This document shows, piece after piece, positions 54,959 through 62,217 of a stretch of DNA of 64,000 nt. Made by a program: the position numbers and the translations under genes. The stretch covers positions 310,001-374,000 of the forward strand of contig NZ_BOSH01000005.1 of NCBI RefSeq assembly GCF_018403245.1, in the 5' to 3' direction. The notes beneath the pieces were generated by a model. The model had not been told where the DNA came from, searched no databases, and saw only the letters and a program-made list of their open reading frames with translations. Source of the DNA: Paenibacillus sp. J2TS4. GTDB lineage: Bacteria; Bacillota; Bacilli; Paenibacillales; NBRC-103111. Every line of letters begins with the position of its first letter. Position 1 is the first letter of the stretch.

Positions 54959-55840
54959 TTATCTTACTACACTTCCAAAAGTGATTTTCATGTTGGAAGC
55001 ATAAGTTAAGTACGATTCAAGGTTAAATTCCTTCGATAGAAGAAGTTCATTCTCATATTGAATCTCAGCTTCATTAACAGTGGCTCCACGTTCAATGAGA
55101 TTCTTAATAAAGATATCCCTATCCTCATTAGGAGCATCCGCATAACCGCTCTCAAGTAAACGAGTATACAACCTATTTTTACTATCGACCTCCATATTGG
55201 GATGAAGGAAATTCACCTTATCCGAAACTCTACATTCGATATCCTTCAAACCTATTTGACTTAGATATATAGGTATCTTCATGCCTATATTGCCGTCTTT
55301 GCCGCTCCGGGCGGAATCTTGCTCGTAGAGTTTTTGAAGGAACCCTAACTGTACAAATCGAGATTGGTCATGTCCATGTAAGTAAAAATTTGATGCGTTT
55401 GATATCCAGTGAGGTTCAAAAGTGATGACCTTTCCCTTATCAACAACACAATCAATCATCTTCTTCAGTATATCCATTGGGTTCGGTACATGAAGTAAAA
55501 AGGCATGGCATATTGCAATATCGTACTTACTTTCCAAAGTAATCTCCTGAATATCTCCTTGCAGAAATGTTGTCTTGTATGGGAGTCGAGCAAAAAGTTC
55601 CCGAGCTTCATTAAGCAACTTATCCCCTAAGTCGATTCCAGTATAAGTTGAGCCCTTTGGCAACAACGGAAGCAGTTTCAATCCTAAATAACCATAGCCA
55701 CAACCGAAATCAATGAGATGTACAGGGGTTTCGATTTTCCAAACTGTCTTTACTAAAAATTCGATGTAATCATCATTGTAAAATAAGTCTCTTGAATTAC
55801 GAAGGTATTCAATTTGCGTATCCCAATAATACTCACCCAT
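54959..55840 (-). CDS. Class I SAM-dependent methyltransferase
   Basis: A 293-residue methyltransferase. Motif I is LIDFGCGYGYLGLKLLP, the motif II Asp is in YTGIDLGDKLL, and LQGDIQEIT plus HAFLLHVPNP follow. The rest is a helical extension of unknown role. The substrate is not clear. The ATG at 55840 has a GAGGAGTGCG site. It is the only intact gene between tails C and E. Confidence 0.82.
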   Translation of the reverse strand: MGEYYWDTQIEYLRNSRDLFYNDDYIEFLVKTVWKIETPVHLIDFGCGYGYLGLKLLPLLPKGSTYTGIDLGDKLLNEARELFARLPYKTTFLQGDIQEITLESKYDIAICHAFLLHVPNPMDILKKMIDCVVDKGKVITFEPHWISNASNFYLHGHDQSRFVQLGFLQKLYEQDSARSGKDGNIGMKIPIYLSQIGLKDIECRVSDKVNFLHPNMEVDSKNRLYTRLLESGYADAPNEDRDIFIKNLIERGATVNEAEIQYENELLLSKEFNLESYLTYASNMKITFGSVVR

Positions 55841-56070
55841 AATATCGCACTCCTCATTTGGAATTGGAATTTTGTACTATCTCAACCCAAACTAAGGATA
55901 CAGGCTTTTTCCGGAAAGATATAGACTTATGTTTTCCTTTCGTTTATAATACTATTGTAAGGGATTGGAAACAGACCCCTTGCTTAAATCATGCCAAAAT
56001 ACCAAATCGTCACATAAGTGGCGATTTTTTTATTGCAATCTTTCTCCTATAGAAACAAGTTCGTGCATAA
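55841..56070. other. Promoter region of the methyltransferase; no other gene
   Basis: About 230 bp with a short T-rich, palindrome-poor stretch; nothing else seen. Confidence 0.25.
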
Positions 56071-56071
56071 A

Positions 56072-56097
56072 AAAGAGGGGTTCGCCGCCCCTCTTTG
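56072..56097 (-). terminator. Terminator of tail E
   Basis: On the minus strand GAGGGG pairs with CCCCTC around a 7-nt loop, followed by TTTTTTAT. The upstream flank GATGTATTGGCGGA is shared with 28426-28460. Confidence 0.8.
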
Positions 56098-56122
56098 CTA
56101 TTTCCGCCAATACATCTCCTAT

Positions 56123-56185
56123 TTAGTTGTCCTTCCGCACTAACAGTGAACAGCACTCCACATGTGTTGGTTAAGTATAAGTAGT
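56123..56185 (-). pseudogene. RlmCD/RumA-like C-terminal tail E
   Basis: Minus-strand frame HVECCSLLVRKDN then TAA at 56123-56125. HVECC and the following strand resemble the other tails. It is followed by the 56072 terminator. The upstream part of the frame differs from that of tails B, C and D. Confidence 0.45.
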
Positions 56186-56330
56186 CTTGTAATATTATGG
56201 AACAATATATTTCAAATATTATGCGTAAATTCTATACTGCTTTTTCGACGTAGACCTCCCCCCGTTCCCCCGATGTACCCCTTCGCTGTTACATTTTGAA
56301 ATTCAAGCTTCAAAACGCATTAGACGCCGA

Positions 56331-56520
56331 TCAATCAACGTCAATCCATCGTTTCATATCATCCATGTACGCCCATTCTTCGGCGTTGTTGTCCGTCCAT
56401 ACGATAAAGGCTTCGCATAGATCGGCGTCGATCTGTACGACCGTAAAGGCGGTATAGGCGCCGTTTAGTAGCGTCGGGTATGTTTCCCCCCTCAACAAAG
56501 GCCTTCGCAGCTGTAATCAT
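56331..56520 (-). pseudogene. Small frameshifted gene coupled to the resolvase
   Basis: ATG at 56520 overlaps the resolvase stop (ATGA). It reads [11 protein letters not shown] and then shifts at a run of six G; the other frame continues TYPTLLNGAYTAFTVVQIDA...VWTDNNAEEWAYMDD to a stop at 56331. A single-base shift in the G run would restore a protein of about 62 residues. It may be an inactivated gene or a sequencing slip; programmed shifting is possible but unproven. Function unknown, probably phage-related. Confidence 0.55.
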
Positions 56521-57092
56521 GCGTTGTTGCCGCACTCCTGTGCGTCGCTCTTCTGTTTGGCGCGTACTAGCGTTGACTTGCTTATTCCCGTCATGGATTC
56601 GACTTGCGTATATGAATTCGTTTCAAGCAGCGATAGCGCATGTTCGACTTGCTTACGATTAAACTTGTTCGGGCGACCTTCTCGGAAGTCGTCGCGTTGC
56701 TTGGCGATCGCCTTACCTTCTTGCGTACGCTCGATAATAAGGTTACGTTCCATTTCAGCGACCGCTAACATCGTTTGAAGGAAGAAGCGTCCCATAGTCG
56801 TATTCTCCAATAGCCCGACGTTCAAGACGTGAACCTTTACCCCTTTAGCGAATAGGCTTTCGACGATCTCGATTCCTTCTTTCGTATTTCGCGCCAAACG
56901 ATCAAGCTTCGTCACAACTAACGAATCGCCTTCGGAAAGCTTCGCAACAAGCGCTTCGAATTGCGGGCGGCTAGTCGTCGTCCCGGTAAACTTCTCTTGT
57001 ATGATCGTTTCGCAACCTTCCGCCTTTAGTGCTTCGATCTGTGCGGTTAAGTCTTGTCCAATCGTACTAACCCGCGAATATCCGTATTTCAT
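56517..57092 (-). CDS. Serine recombinase (resolvase/invertase type)
   Basis: A 191-residue small serine recombinase. The catalytic Ser is in YSRVST (about residue 9), with [12 protein letters not shown] (catalytic Arg cluster) and [19 protein letters not shown] (E helix). The C-terminal HTH is [20 protein letters not shown]. Length matches Tn3 resolvase/Hin-like proteins. The ATG at 57092 follows AAGGGGCGGG. It probably acts in site-specific recombination of the mobile region. It is followed by a coupled small frame. Confidence 0.9.
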   Translation of the reverse strand: MKYGYSRVSTIGQDLTAQIEALKAEGCETIIQEKFTGTTTSRPQFEALVAKLSEGDSLVVTKLDRLARNTKEGIEIVESLFAKGVKVHVLNVGLLENTTMGRFFLQTMLAVAEMERNLIIERTQEGKAIAKQRDDFREGRPNKFNRKQVEHALSLLETNSYTQVESMTGISKSTLVRAKQKSDAQECGNNA

Positions 57093-57146
57093 TGTATACC
57101 CGCCCCTTATTTATGAACATAAGTTATGATTACGCTTGATACCTTG

Positions 57147-57175
57147 ATTTTACTGAAATCAAATTTCGTCGTCAA
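57147..57175 (-). promoter_or_regulatory. Probable resolvase promoter
   Basis: On the minus strand TTGACG (57175-57170) and TAAAAT (57152-57147) are separated by exactly 17 bp, close to a consensus sigma-A promoter. The spacer and -10 hold TGATTT and AAATCA as an inverted pair, a possible operator. Confidence 0.65.
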
Positions 57176-57414
57176 TACTGTTAAGTTTTGAACACGAACA
57201 TTATAACAACATCGTTTTTGGATGTTGAAGAAAAATAGAATGTCCGAATGACATTGAAATTTCAGGGGGTAGAAGCGGGTGAATTGCTTGTAGTGCTTGG
57301 GATTGAGAAGGGGGACACCCACTAACTAACTTTTTGAAAGTGGGACGTATAAGGCAGATTTTACGGGTTTTTGAATGCGGTAGTTCTCGGGTAACTTTTT
57401 AGCGTTAGCCATGA
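57176..57414. other. Non-coding region upstream of the resolvase
   Basis: About 240 bp. Short minus-strand frames have no supporting site. No feature besides the resolvase promoter at the left edge. Confidence 0.25.
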
Positions 57415-57437
57415 AAAAAACCGCCACATTGGGCGGT
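57415..57437 (-). terminator. Terminator of the phosphatase relic
   Basis: On the minus strand ACCGCC/GGCGGT stem with a 6-nt loop followed by TTTTT. Confidence 0.75.
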
Positions 57438-57461
57438 CAATTCTGAACTATCGTTCTTACG

Positions 57462-58040
57462 TTAGCTTAATCCAAAATCTTCATTCCACAGTCTTATTAC
57501 TTCTTTTAATTCTAAATTTTCAAAACTATTTATAAATATCTGGTTTCTTTAATTGATTTAAAAAATCCAAACCATAACTTGAATCAAAATAATTCATCAT
57601 CAAAGTCATTACAAGCCCATGTGTTCCAATAGCTATTTTTTTCCAGAGTGTTCTTTTAATATGTTTTTTATCACTGATATCGATCTATTCTGGCAATCAG
57701 AATTAGACTCCCCTCCCGGTAAAGAATAATCAAAATCATAAAATTTCTCTCTAATAACTGACATTAACTCAGCATTTTCAATAATTTCTCCAGCAAAATA
57801 CCTTTCCCTGAGATCTTCAAATGTTTTGATATCTAATCCTAAGTTTTGTGCCAATCCCTCAATACTCAGGATTGCTCTGTTATACGGGCTAGATATAATA
57901 ACATCTATTCCTTCTTCTTTAAGAATTTCTGTAACTTTTTCAACATCGCCCTTGCCCTTAGTGGTGAGTCCTCTTGTTCTTTCGGTTCCTTCAGTGTATG
58001 GTGATTCAGCATGCCTAACCATATAGATGGTGGTCTTCAT
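57462..58040 (-). pseudogene. Histidine phosphatase (phosphoglycerate mutase-like), frameshifted
   Basis: The first 135 codons form an HP-superfamily protein: VRHAE at residues 8-12 (catalytic His10), ISSPYNRAI and LPGGESNSDC. At a run of seven A the frame shifts; the next frame reads KIAIGTHGLVMTLMMNYFDS, which carries the second catalytic His, then an early stop. A one-base change in the A run restores a protein of about 180 residues. It is either a recent pseudogene or a sequencing error. AAGGAGG precedes the ATG at 58040. Confidence 0.75.
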
Positions 58041-58206
58041 ATAATCCTCCTTGAAATGCTAACTTATTATTTTAACTGTGATTTCACATAACGTGATATT
58101 CATGAAGTTCGTGATGAATATTCCGTCTCAAAAAGTATTCGCGAAGTCATTCAGCTATCCTGCCCGTCAATGAAAAGTTAACAACGCAGCTTAACAGAGA
58201 CTAACG

Positions 58207-58689
58207 TTAATGTATCGGTTCTTTGTCGATCTCGTCAAGCAGCGCATCCAATTTGTCAATATCACGTTCAATCGCTTCGTTCGAACGATCGTCAATAACG
58301 GGATGGATTTCTTTCTTCTCGACGAATAATCCCGTTACCTTATAGTACAGTTCGATCGCCTTCACGTTCCCGGCTATCGCTAGTTCAAGATGCTTTGCGA
58401 AGACTTCGGGAAGTCCCGCGCCTAGATATTCGTTCTTTGACTTATCAATGACGGCTTCCTTAAACGAAGGTTCTTGGCGCCATCTATTAAGGGTACGTAC
58501 GTCAACGCCGATCTGCGCGGCAATAGTGCCTAATGAACGCCGACCTTTGACGGCAAGTAGTTCGATAGCAAGCGTCTGTTGTTCGTTGAAATTGCCCGTT
58601 GCAATGCGTCTAGGAACTGCGTTACCATTAGCGCGTTGACATTCGTACCGGGCGACGTCCTCGTTTACTCTGTTTCGTAAGTTTGCCAT
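58207..58689 (-). CDS. Terminase small subunit-like (phBC6A51) DNA-binding protein
   Basis: A 160-residue soluble protein. It has an HTH (TIAAQIGVDVRTLNRWRQEP) after a helical start, a middle containing YLGAGLPEVFAKHLELAIAG and ELYYKVTGL, and a charged C-terminus. The layout and the ELYYKVTGL-like segment fit the phBC6A51/terminase small subunit group of phages. No large terminase is nearby, so this is an isolated phage remnant. The ATG at 58689 has a GGGGGAAACG site. Confidence 0.6.
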   Translation of the reverse strand: MANLRNRVNEDVARYECQRANGNAVPRRIATGNFNEQQTLAIELLAVKGRRSLGTIAAQIGVDVRTLNRWRQEPSFKEAVIDKSKNEYLGAGLPEVFAKHLELAIAGNVKAIELYYKVTGLFVEKKEIHPVIDDRSNEAIERDIDKLDALLDEIDKEPIH

Positions 58690-59215
58690 TTCGTTTCCCC
58701 CTGTAAATGAAATAAGACGCCCTGAAGGGCGCCCGCTTAGTTCGATATTCGTTTATTTGATCTCGGCAGCTTCTTCACGTTCCCGGCGTTCCTGTGCTTG
58801 TTTAAGCGCTATGAAATACATTCGATCGGTGTCGCCGTTTCATTGTCGATAGCAGCTTTTTTGAAGTTCAACGTTCAAAAGAAGGACGCGGCGCGGAACC
58901 TGGTCTTGACCTTCGGTCCGTTATTTATCTTTTAAGGTCTAACGTCATTAGTACAGGTTGTTACCATCTATTCAAATATCGTTATGATTGTTGAATACTG
59001 GTACGCTTGCGTTCGGATTTATCAAGACGACGTTCTATTGTCGGATTGATGAAGACGATATATTAATAATTGAAGAACTTGACCTTCGGTATCTTCACTT
59101 CGTTCGATGCGGTTAATTTCAATTCGTATTCTGTATCGTATTAACTAGCGTTTAATAACGAAATATACTATGTTTTTATACTGGAACGTCTCCCGGTACG
59201 ACTAATCCTGCCCGA
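58690..59215. other. Mostly non-coding, decayed phage sequence
   Basis: A short minus-strand frame near 58754-58821 (about 22 codons with repeated E and R residues) lacks a ribosome site. The rest (58880-59215) has no intact frame. Confidence 0.3.
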
Positions 59216-59603
59216 AGACAGCTACGATACCGACACAAGCAAGAGTAGGTTCATGTTCAACTTGAAGGCAATTCTTGCGGAAGATGAGAACGCCGAATTG
59301 TCGGAACGTATCAAGCTTGGGTTGCAGACAAGCGCACGGGAAGGAGTCGTAGGGTATCCGTCCCGCCTTTCGGCTATACGATTAATCCGACGACAAAGAA
59401 ATACGAAGTCGATGAAGTAGCCGCACCTGTGGTACACGAGATATTCCGACTTTACCATCATAGGGGTTGGTTGTTTGCTTGACTTCGACGACGAGCAAGT
59501 AATGAAACAAGTCCTACAACGGTTAATCCACAAAATCGAAGTGTTTGAAGGTGAAAGGATTAAGATTCACTATAACCTTTCCAATCCTTACGCCACCAAC
59601 TAA
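59216..59603 (+). pseudogene. Large serine recombinase, C-terminal part with frameshifts
   Basis: Plus-strand fragments read, in order, FMFNLKAILAEDENAELSER (end of the catalytic helix), PPFGYTINPTTKKYEVDEVA then VVHEIFRLYHHRGW (recombinase domain), and DEQVMKQVLQRLIHKIEVFE followed by IHYNLSNPY and the stop at 59601. These match serine integrase proteins from the end of the resolvase domain to the C-terminus, with at least two frameshifts and gaps. It is not functional. Confidence 0.85.
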
Positions 59604-59611
59604 GGTACAGT

Positions 59612-59695
59612 CTATCGGGCTGTATCTTTTCTTTCAAGTCTTACTGTAACCTCCACATGTATCGTGCTGGGAATAGGAACATGAATTGCTCGCTC
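59612..59695 (-). pseudogene. RlmCD/RumA-like C-terminal tail J, beside the recombinase
   Basis: On the minus strand the frame reads HVEVTVRLERKDTAR and stops at 59612-59614, nine bases from the recombinase stop. Sequence upstream of HVEV (AIHVPIPSTI) is unlike the canonical MFP-type approach, consistent with a junction here. A small hairpin (GGTACAG/CTGTATC) lies at the stop. Confidence 0.5.
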
Positions 59696-59713
59696 TATAT
59701 CGTACGACTTCAA

Positions 59714-60301
59714 TCACTTCAAATATCTCTTTTCAACTTGTTCTACCCAACCTGGAATTGAATCCAAGCGGTGTGTAATTGAACCATGGCTTATCTGAAG
59801 CACCATATCGCCTTTATCGCTACTGTTATCAATGACAATTAGATGATCGATTAGGTGCACGTTGTTAAGTAGATTCTGAATTGAAGTGTCATGCCTTCTG
59901 ACAATGTCCTCAGTTGGAATATGATGCCCGCCATTTCTAACTCGCGCTGCAACTCGTTCTATGTTTAAATGATAATCACCCAAACCTACATAAAACATCG
60001 TAATCTCAAACTTGTTGGCCTTAGCATCCCGCATGAGACGAATGGAGTTGCCTCCTGCCAATGTAGTTTCAACCGAAAAGTCTCTACCATGACGAATACA
60101 GTCTCTGGCCAATTTAATGGCTTCTTTACCCGCCGATACTTTTCGGCTTTCAGGATGCAAAGAGTCAATCCCTCGTGCCAAAACATCTGGATCAATGTTC
60201 ACACTGATTCCTAGCCGATCAACGATCAGGTTTCGAATCGTACTTTTACCGCTGCCATTATTACCGGCAAATACATACATGATTGGCATTTGCTCATGCA
60301 T
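59714..60301 (-). CDS. Zeta toxin-like kinase
   Basis: A 195-residue P-loop kinase of the zeta toxin/AAA group. Walker A is GNNGSGKST (residues 13-21) and NIDPDVLARG is the acceptor region; VETTLAGG is the substrate-side motif, and MFYVGLGDYHLNIERVAARV resembles zeta proteins. Zeta toxins phosphorylate UDP-N-acetylglucosamine and stop wall synthesis. ATG at 60301 overlaps the upstream small gene by eight bases. The frame has further Met codons upstream, but inside that gene. Confidence 0.82.
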   Translation of the reverse strand: MHEQMPIMYVFAGNNGSGKSTIRNLIVDRLGISVNIDPDVLARGIDSLHPESRKVSAGKEAIKLARDCIRHGRDFSVETTLAGGNSIRLMRDAKANKFEITMFYVGLGDYHLNIERVAARVRNGGHHIPTEDIVRRHDTSIQNLLNNVHLIDHLIVIDNSSDKGDMVLQISHGSITHRLDSIPGWVEQVEKRYLK

Positions 60302-60470
60302 GGGAGCCATCCGAGTTGGCAACAGGAACAATTTCCCCGTTGTTATATTCCTTTACAATTTGACCTTCTACGGTTTTATATACAATGTAAGTGTCATTTG
60401 CTTTTGCATCCAGCTTGGCGCGATCTCCTGTAAGCTTAATAAGCTTTTCTAAATCTTTGAATTTATCCAT
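60294..60470 (-). CDS. 58-residue small protein overlapping the zeta-like gene
   Basis: A 58-residue frame starting at ATG 60470 after AAAGGTG and ending TGA at 60294-60296. The ATG of the zeta-like gene lies within its last codons (overlap ATGCATGA). The protein is charged with short helix-forming stretches (MDKFKDLEKLIKLTGDRAKL) and a C-terminal half rich in V and I. It is a good candidate for the antitoxin. It is not clearly related to the epsilon antitoxin of about 90 residues. Confidence 0.6.
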   Translation of the reverse strand: MDKFKDLEKLIKLTGDRAKLDAKANDTYIVYKTVEGQIVKEYNNGEIVPVANSDGSHA

Positions 60471-60889
60471 GGTTTCACCTTTCCATCGCTAGTATCGACA
60501 TTTGATTCAATTATAACACAGCAGGACGGTTTGACATCTCCCTCAGTTACTTGCAACTGAAATGCCTGCTGGATGACAATCATAACATCGTCAAGTCCGT
60601 CCTAGCTATCTAAAGATACTTCCACATAACGATTTCTCTATCTGCCTAATTCTGAAACATTCTTACAGATGCCTTTGGGATCAATGTCATCTGCAAATTT
60701 CATGTTCAACGACAGACCAATACGAGATTTTCAAATCATAATATCTACGTTTTATAAGCAATATAGAGCTTTTAAAACTCAATTTTATCGTTCAATATCT
60801 TATTTCTATAGTCCTTTCCCACAGTCGTAAAATACGTTATTTTTTTCACTCTTGTGGTATACATAACATCACCTGTTACCTTTTAGCAA
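60471..60889. other. Intergenic region between the zeta module and jetD
   Basis: About 420 bp, AT-rich, without genes. It contains the promoter of the small gene/zeta operon and the 3' end of the Wadjet operon. No terminator hairpin was clear. Confidence 0.3.
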
Positions 60890-62188
60890 TTATAAACTGC
60901 AATCCTCTACAAGTATCGCCTCTTGCTCGAGACGTATATTTTGCTCCAACATATACTTTAGCAATGGTTTCCAGCATTCGTACCGAGAGTCTTCCAAGGC
61001 TGCGGCAATTTGCCCCGCGTAAGTATCTGTTATTGTAGAAGCTTTTTGTTCAAGCCTTTGTAGTGTCTCAATATCCATCCATAATGATTTGAGTGACGGT
61101 ATCAGTCTGCTTTTTATAAACTCAAAAATTCGAATTCCGCCTAAATCAATGTCACCCCAATGCATAATTTGAATTAGTTCGCCATTTTCCCCTTTCAGCA
61201 TGGACAACATTTTCAAAAAATCCTGTAAACTTCGATGAGGAAAGCCACCTGTATAAATAACTAATTCCTCAGCCCCATGCCTCTCACGCCGCTCAATCCA
61301 GTGATGGTAGCTTGTCAAATTTTCTATAGTAATGATTCGTCGAGCATTTGTTTTCAAATCAGTCATGAGTTCTGTTGTTTTCTGCGATAAACCTATACCA
61401 CCTAACAATCCTGTAGTTAAATAAGATTGCTTGTCTATAAAAAACTGCAAAGATCCACAAAAATGAACATACTGAGGATTTCGAGTCAAACCAATCAAGT
61501 CTAGCCATTCTTCATCTGTTTCACGATGTTCCTTCGATGCTTGTTTTACTACTGACAAAAGCCTCTTTAACACTGATTTCTCTAAATACTTTGAATCATT
61601 AAAAATTTGTTGACTAAACAATCGAAGTGAGATTACCTTTTCCCCCATTAAAGGCAACTGTTTTAAAACTTGTACGATATCTTCATACTCGTTCGGGCTT
61701 TCAACATCTAAACCCATTGTTTTTCCTTGCTCGAGACCTGCCAACGTTTGTACCGTCCAATTTACTATCCAAGCCCACGGATGTTGCTTAAGCGGAACAA
61801 GGACTTCACAAAGACGATCTATCTTATCGCGGAGAGGAATTCTGCCAGAAAGAGAGTATGATTGTCTTACCATTTCCCAGTTTAAATAAATTCTATCTAC
61901 TTCTTTAAATTCCTGATACTTGATCCATTGTAACGTTAAAACCTGTCTTTGTTCTAAAGAAATCAAAACTTCATTCATCCATTGCCTTTTTACAAAATCC
62001 ATTTCATCCGTGTAGTCTGCATTAAAAGAACTCTTTGTCATTTTTATTTGAGGACGTTGTTTGCCTGGCCTTCCACTTTGAAATGTTTGACTCTGTTCAT
62101 ATTTATCCAACAGCAGATTTAGCATTTTGCGGGAAAAACGATTCTTAAATTCCTTCTCACGCAAATCTGAACTCCTCGTTGCCATCAT
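60890..62188 (-). CDS. jetD: Wadjet anti-plasmid protein JetD
   Basis: A 432-residue protein of the DUF3322/DUF2220 family. The C-terminal half has the topoisomerase VI-like TOPRIM signature ITIENLTSYH and IQIMHWGDIDLGGIRIFEFI, whose acidic residues bind metal. JetD is the nuclease of Wadjet, which cuts circular plasmids recognised by the JetABC SMC-like complex. It starts 29 bp after jetC (the best ATG is 62188, with GGAGTG upstream), so they are co-transcribed. No premature stops. Confidence 0.87.
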   Translation of the reverse strand: MMATRSSDLREKEFKNRFSRKMLNLLLDKYEQSQTFQSGRPGKQRPQIKMTKSSFNADYTDEMDFVKRQWMNEVLISLEQRQVLTLQWIKYQEFKEVDRIYLNWEMVRQSYSLSGRIPLRDKIDRLCEVLVPLKQHPWAWIVNWTVQTLAGLEQGKTMGLDVESPNEYEDIVQVLKQLPLMGEKVISLRLFSQQIFNDSKYLEKSVLKRLLSVVKQASKEHRETDEEWLDLIGLTRNPQYVHFCGSLQFFIDKQSYLTTGLLGGIGLSQKTTELMTDLKTNARRIITIENLTSYHHWIERRERHGAEELVIYTGGFPHRSLQDFLKMLSMLKGENGELIQIMHWGDIDLGGIRIFEFIKSRLIPSLKSLWMDIETLQRLEQKASTITDTYAGQIAAALEDSRYECWKPLLKYMLEQNIRLEQEAILVEDCSL

Positions 62189-62217
62189 ATACACTCCGAT
62201 CATTCATGTTGAATGAC

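Noticed and set aside
58754..58821. 22-codon minus-strand frame before the terminase-like gene
   Set aside because: It has no ribosome site and no conserved features; recorded only in the region note.
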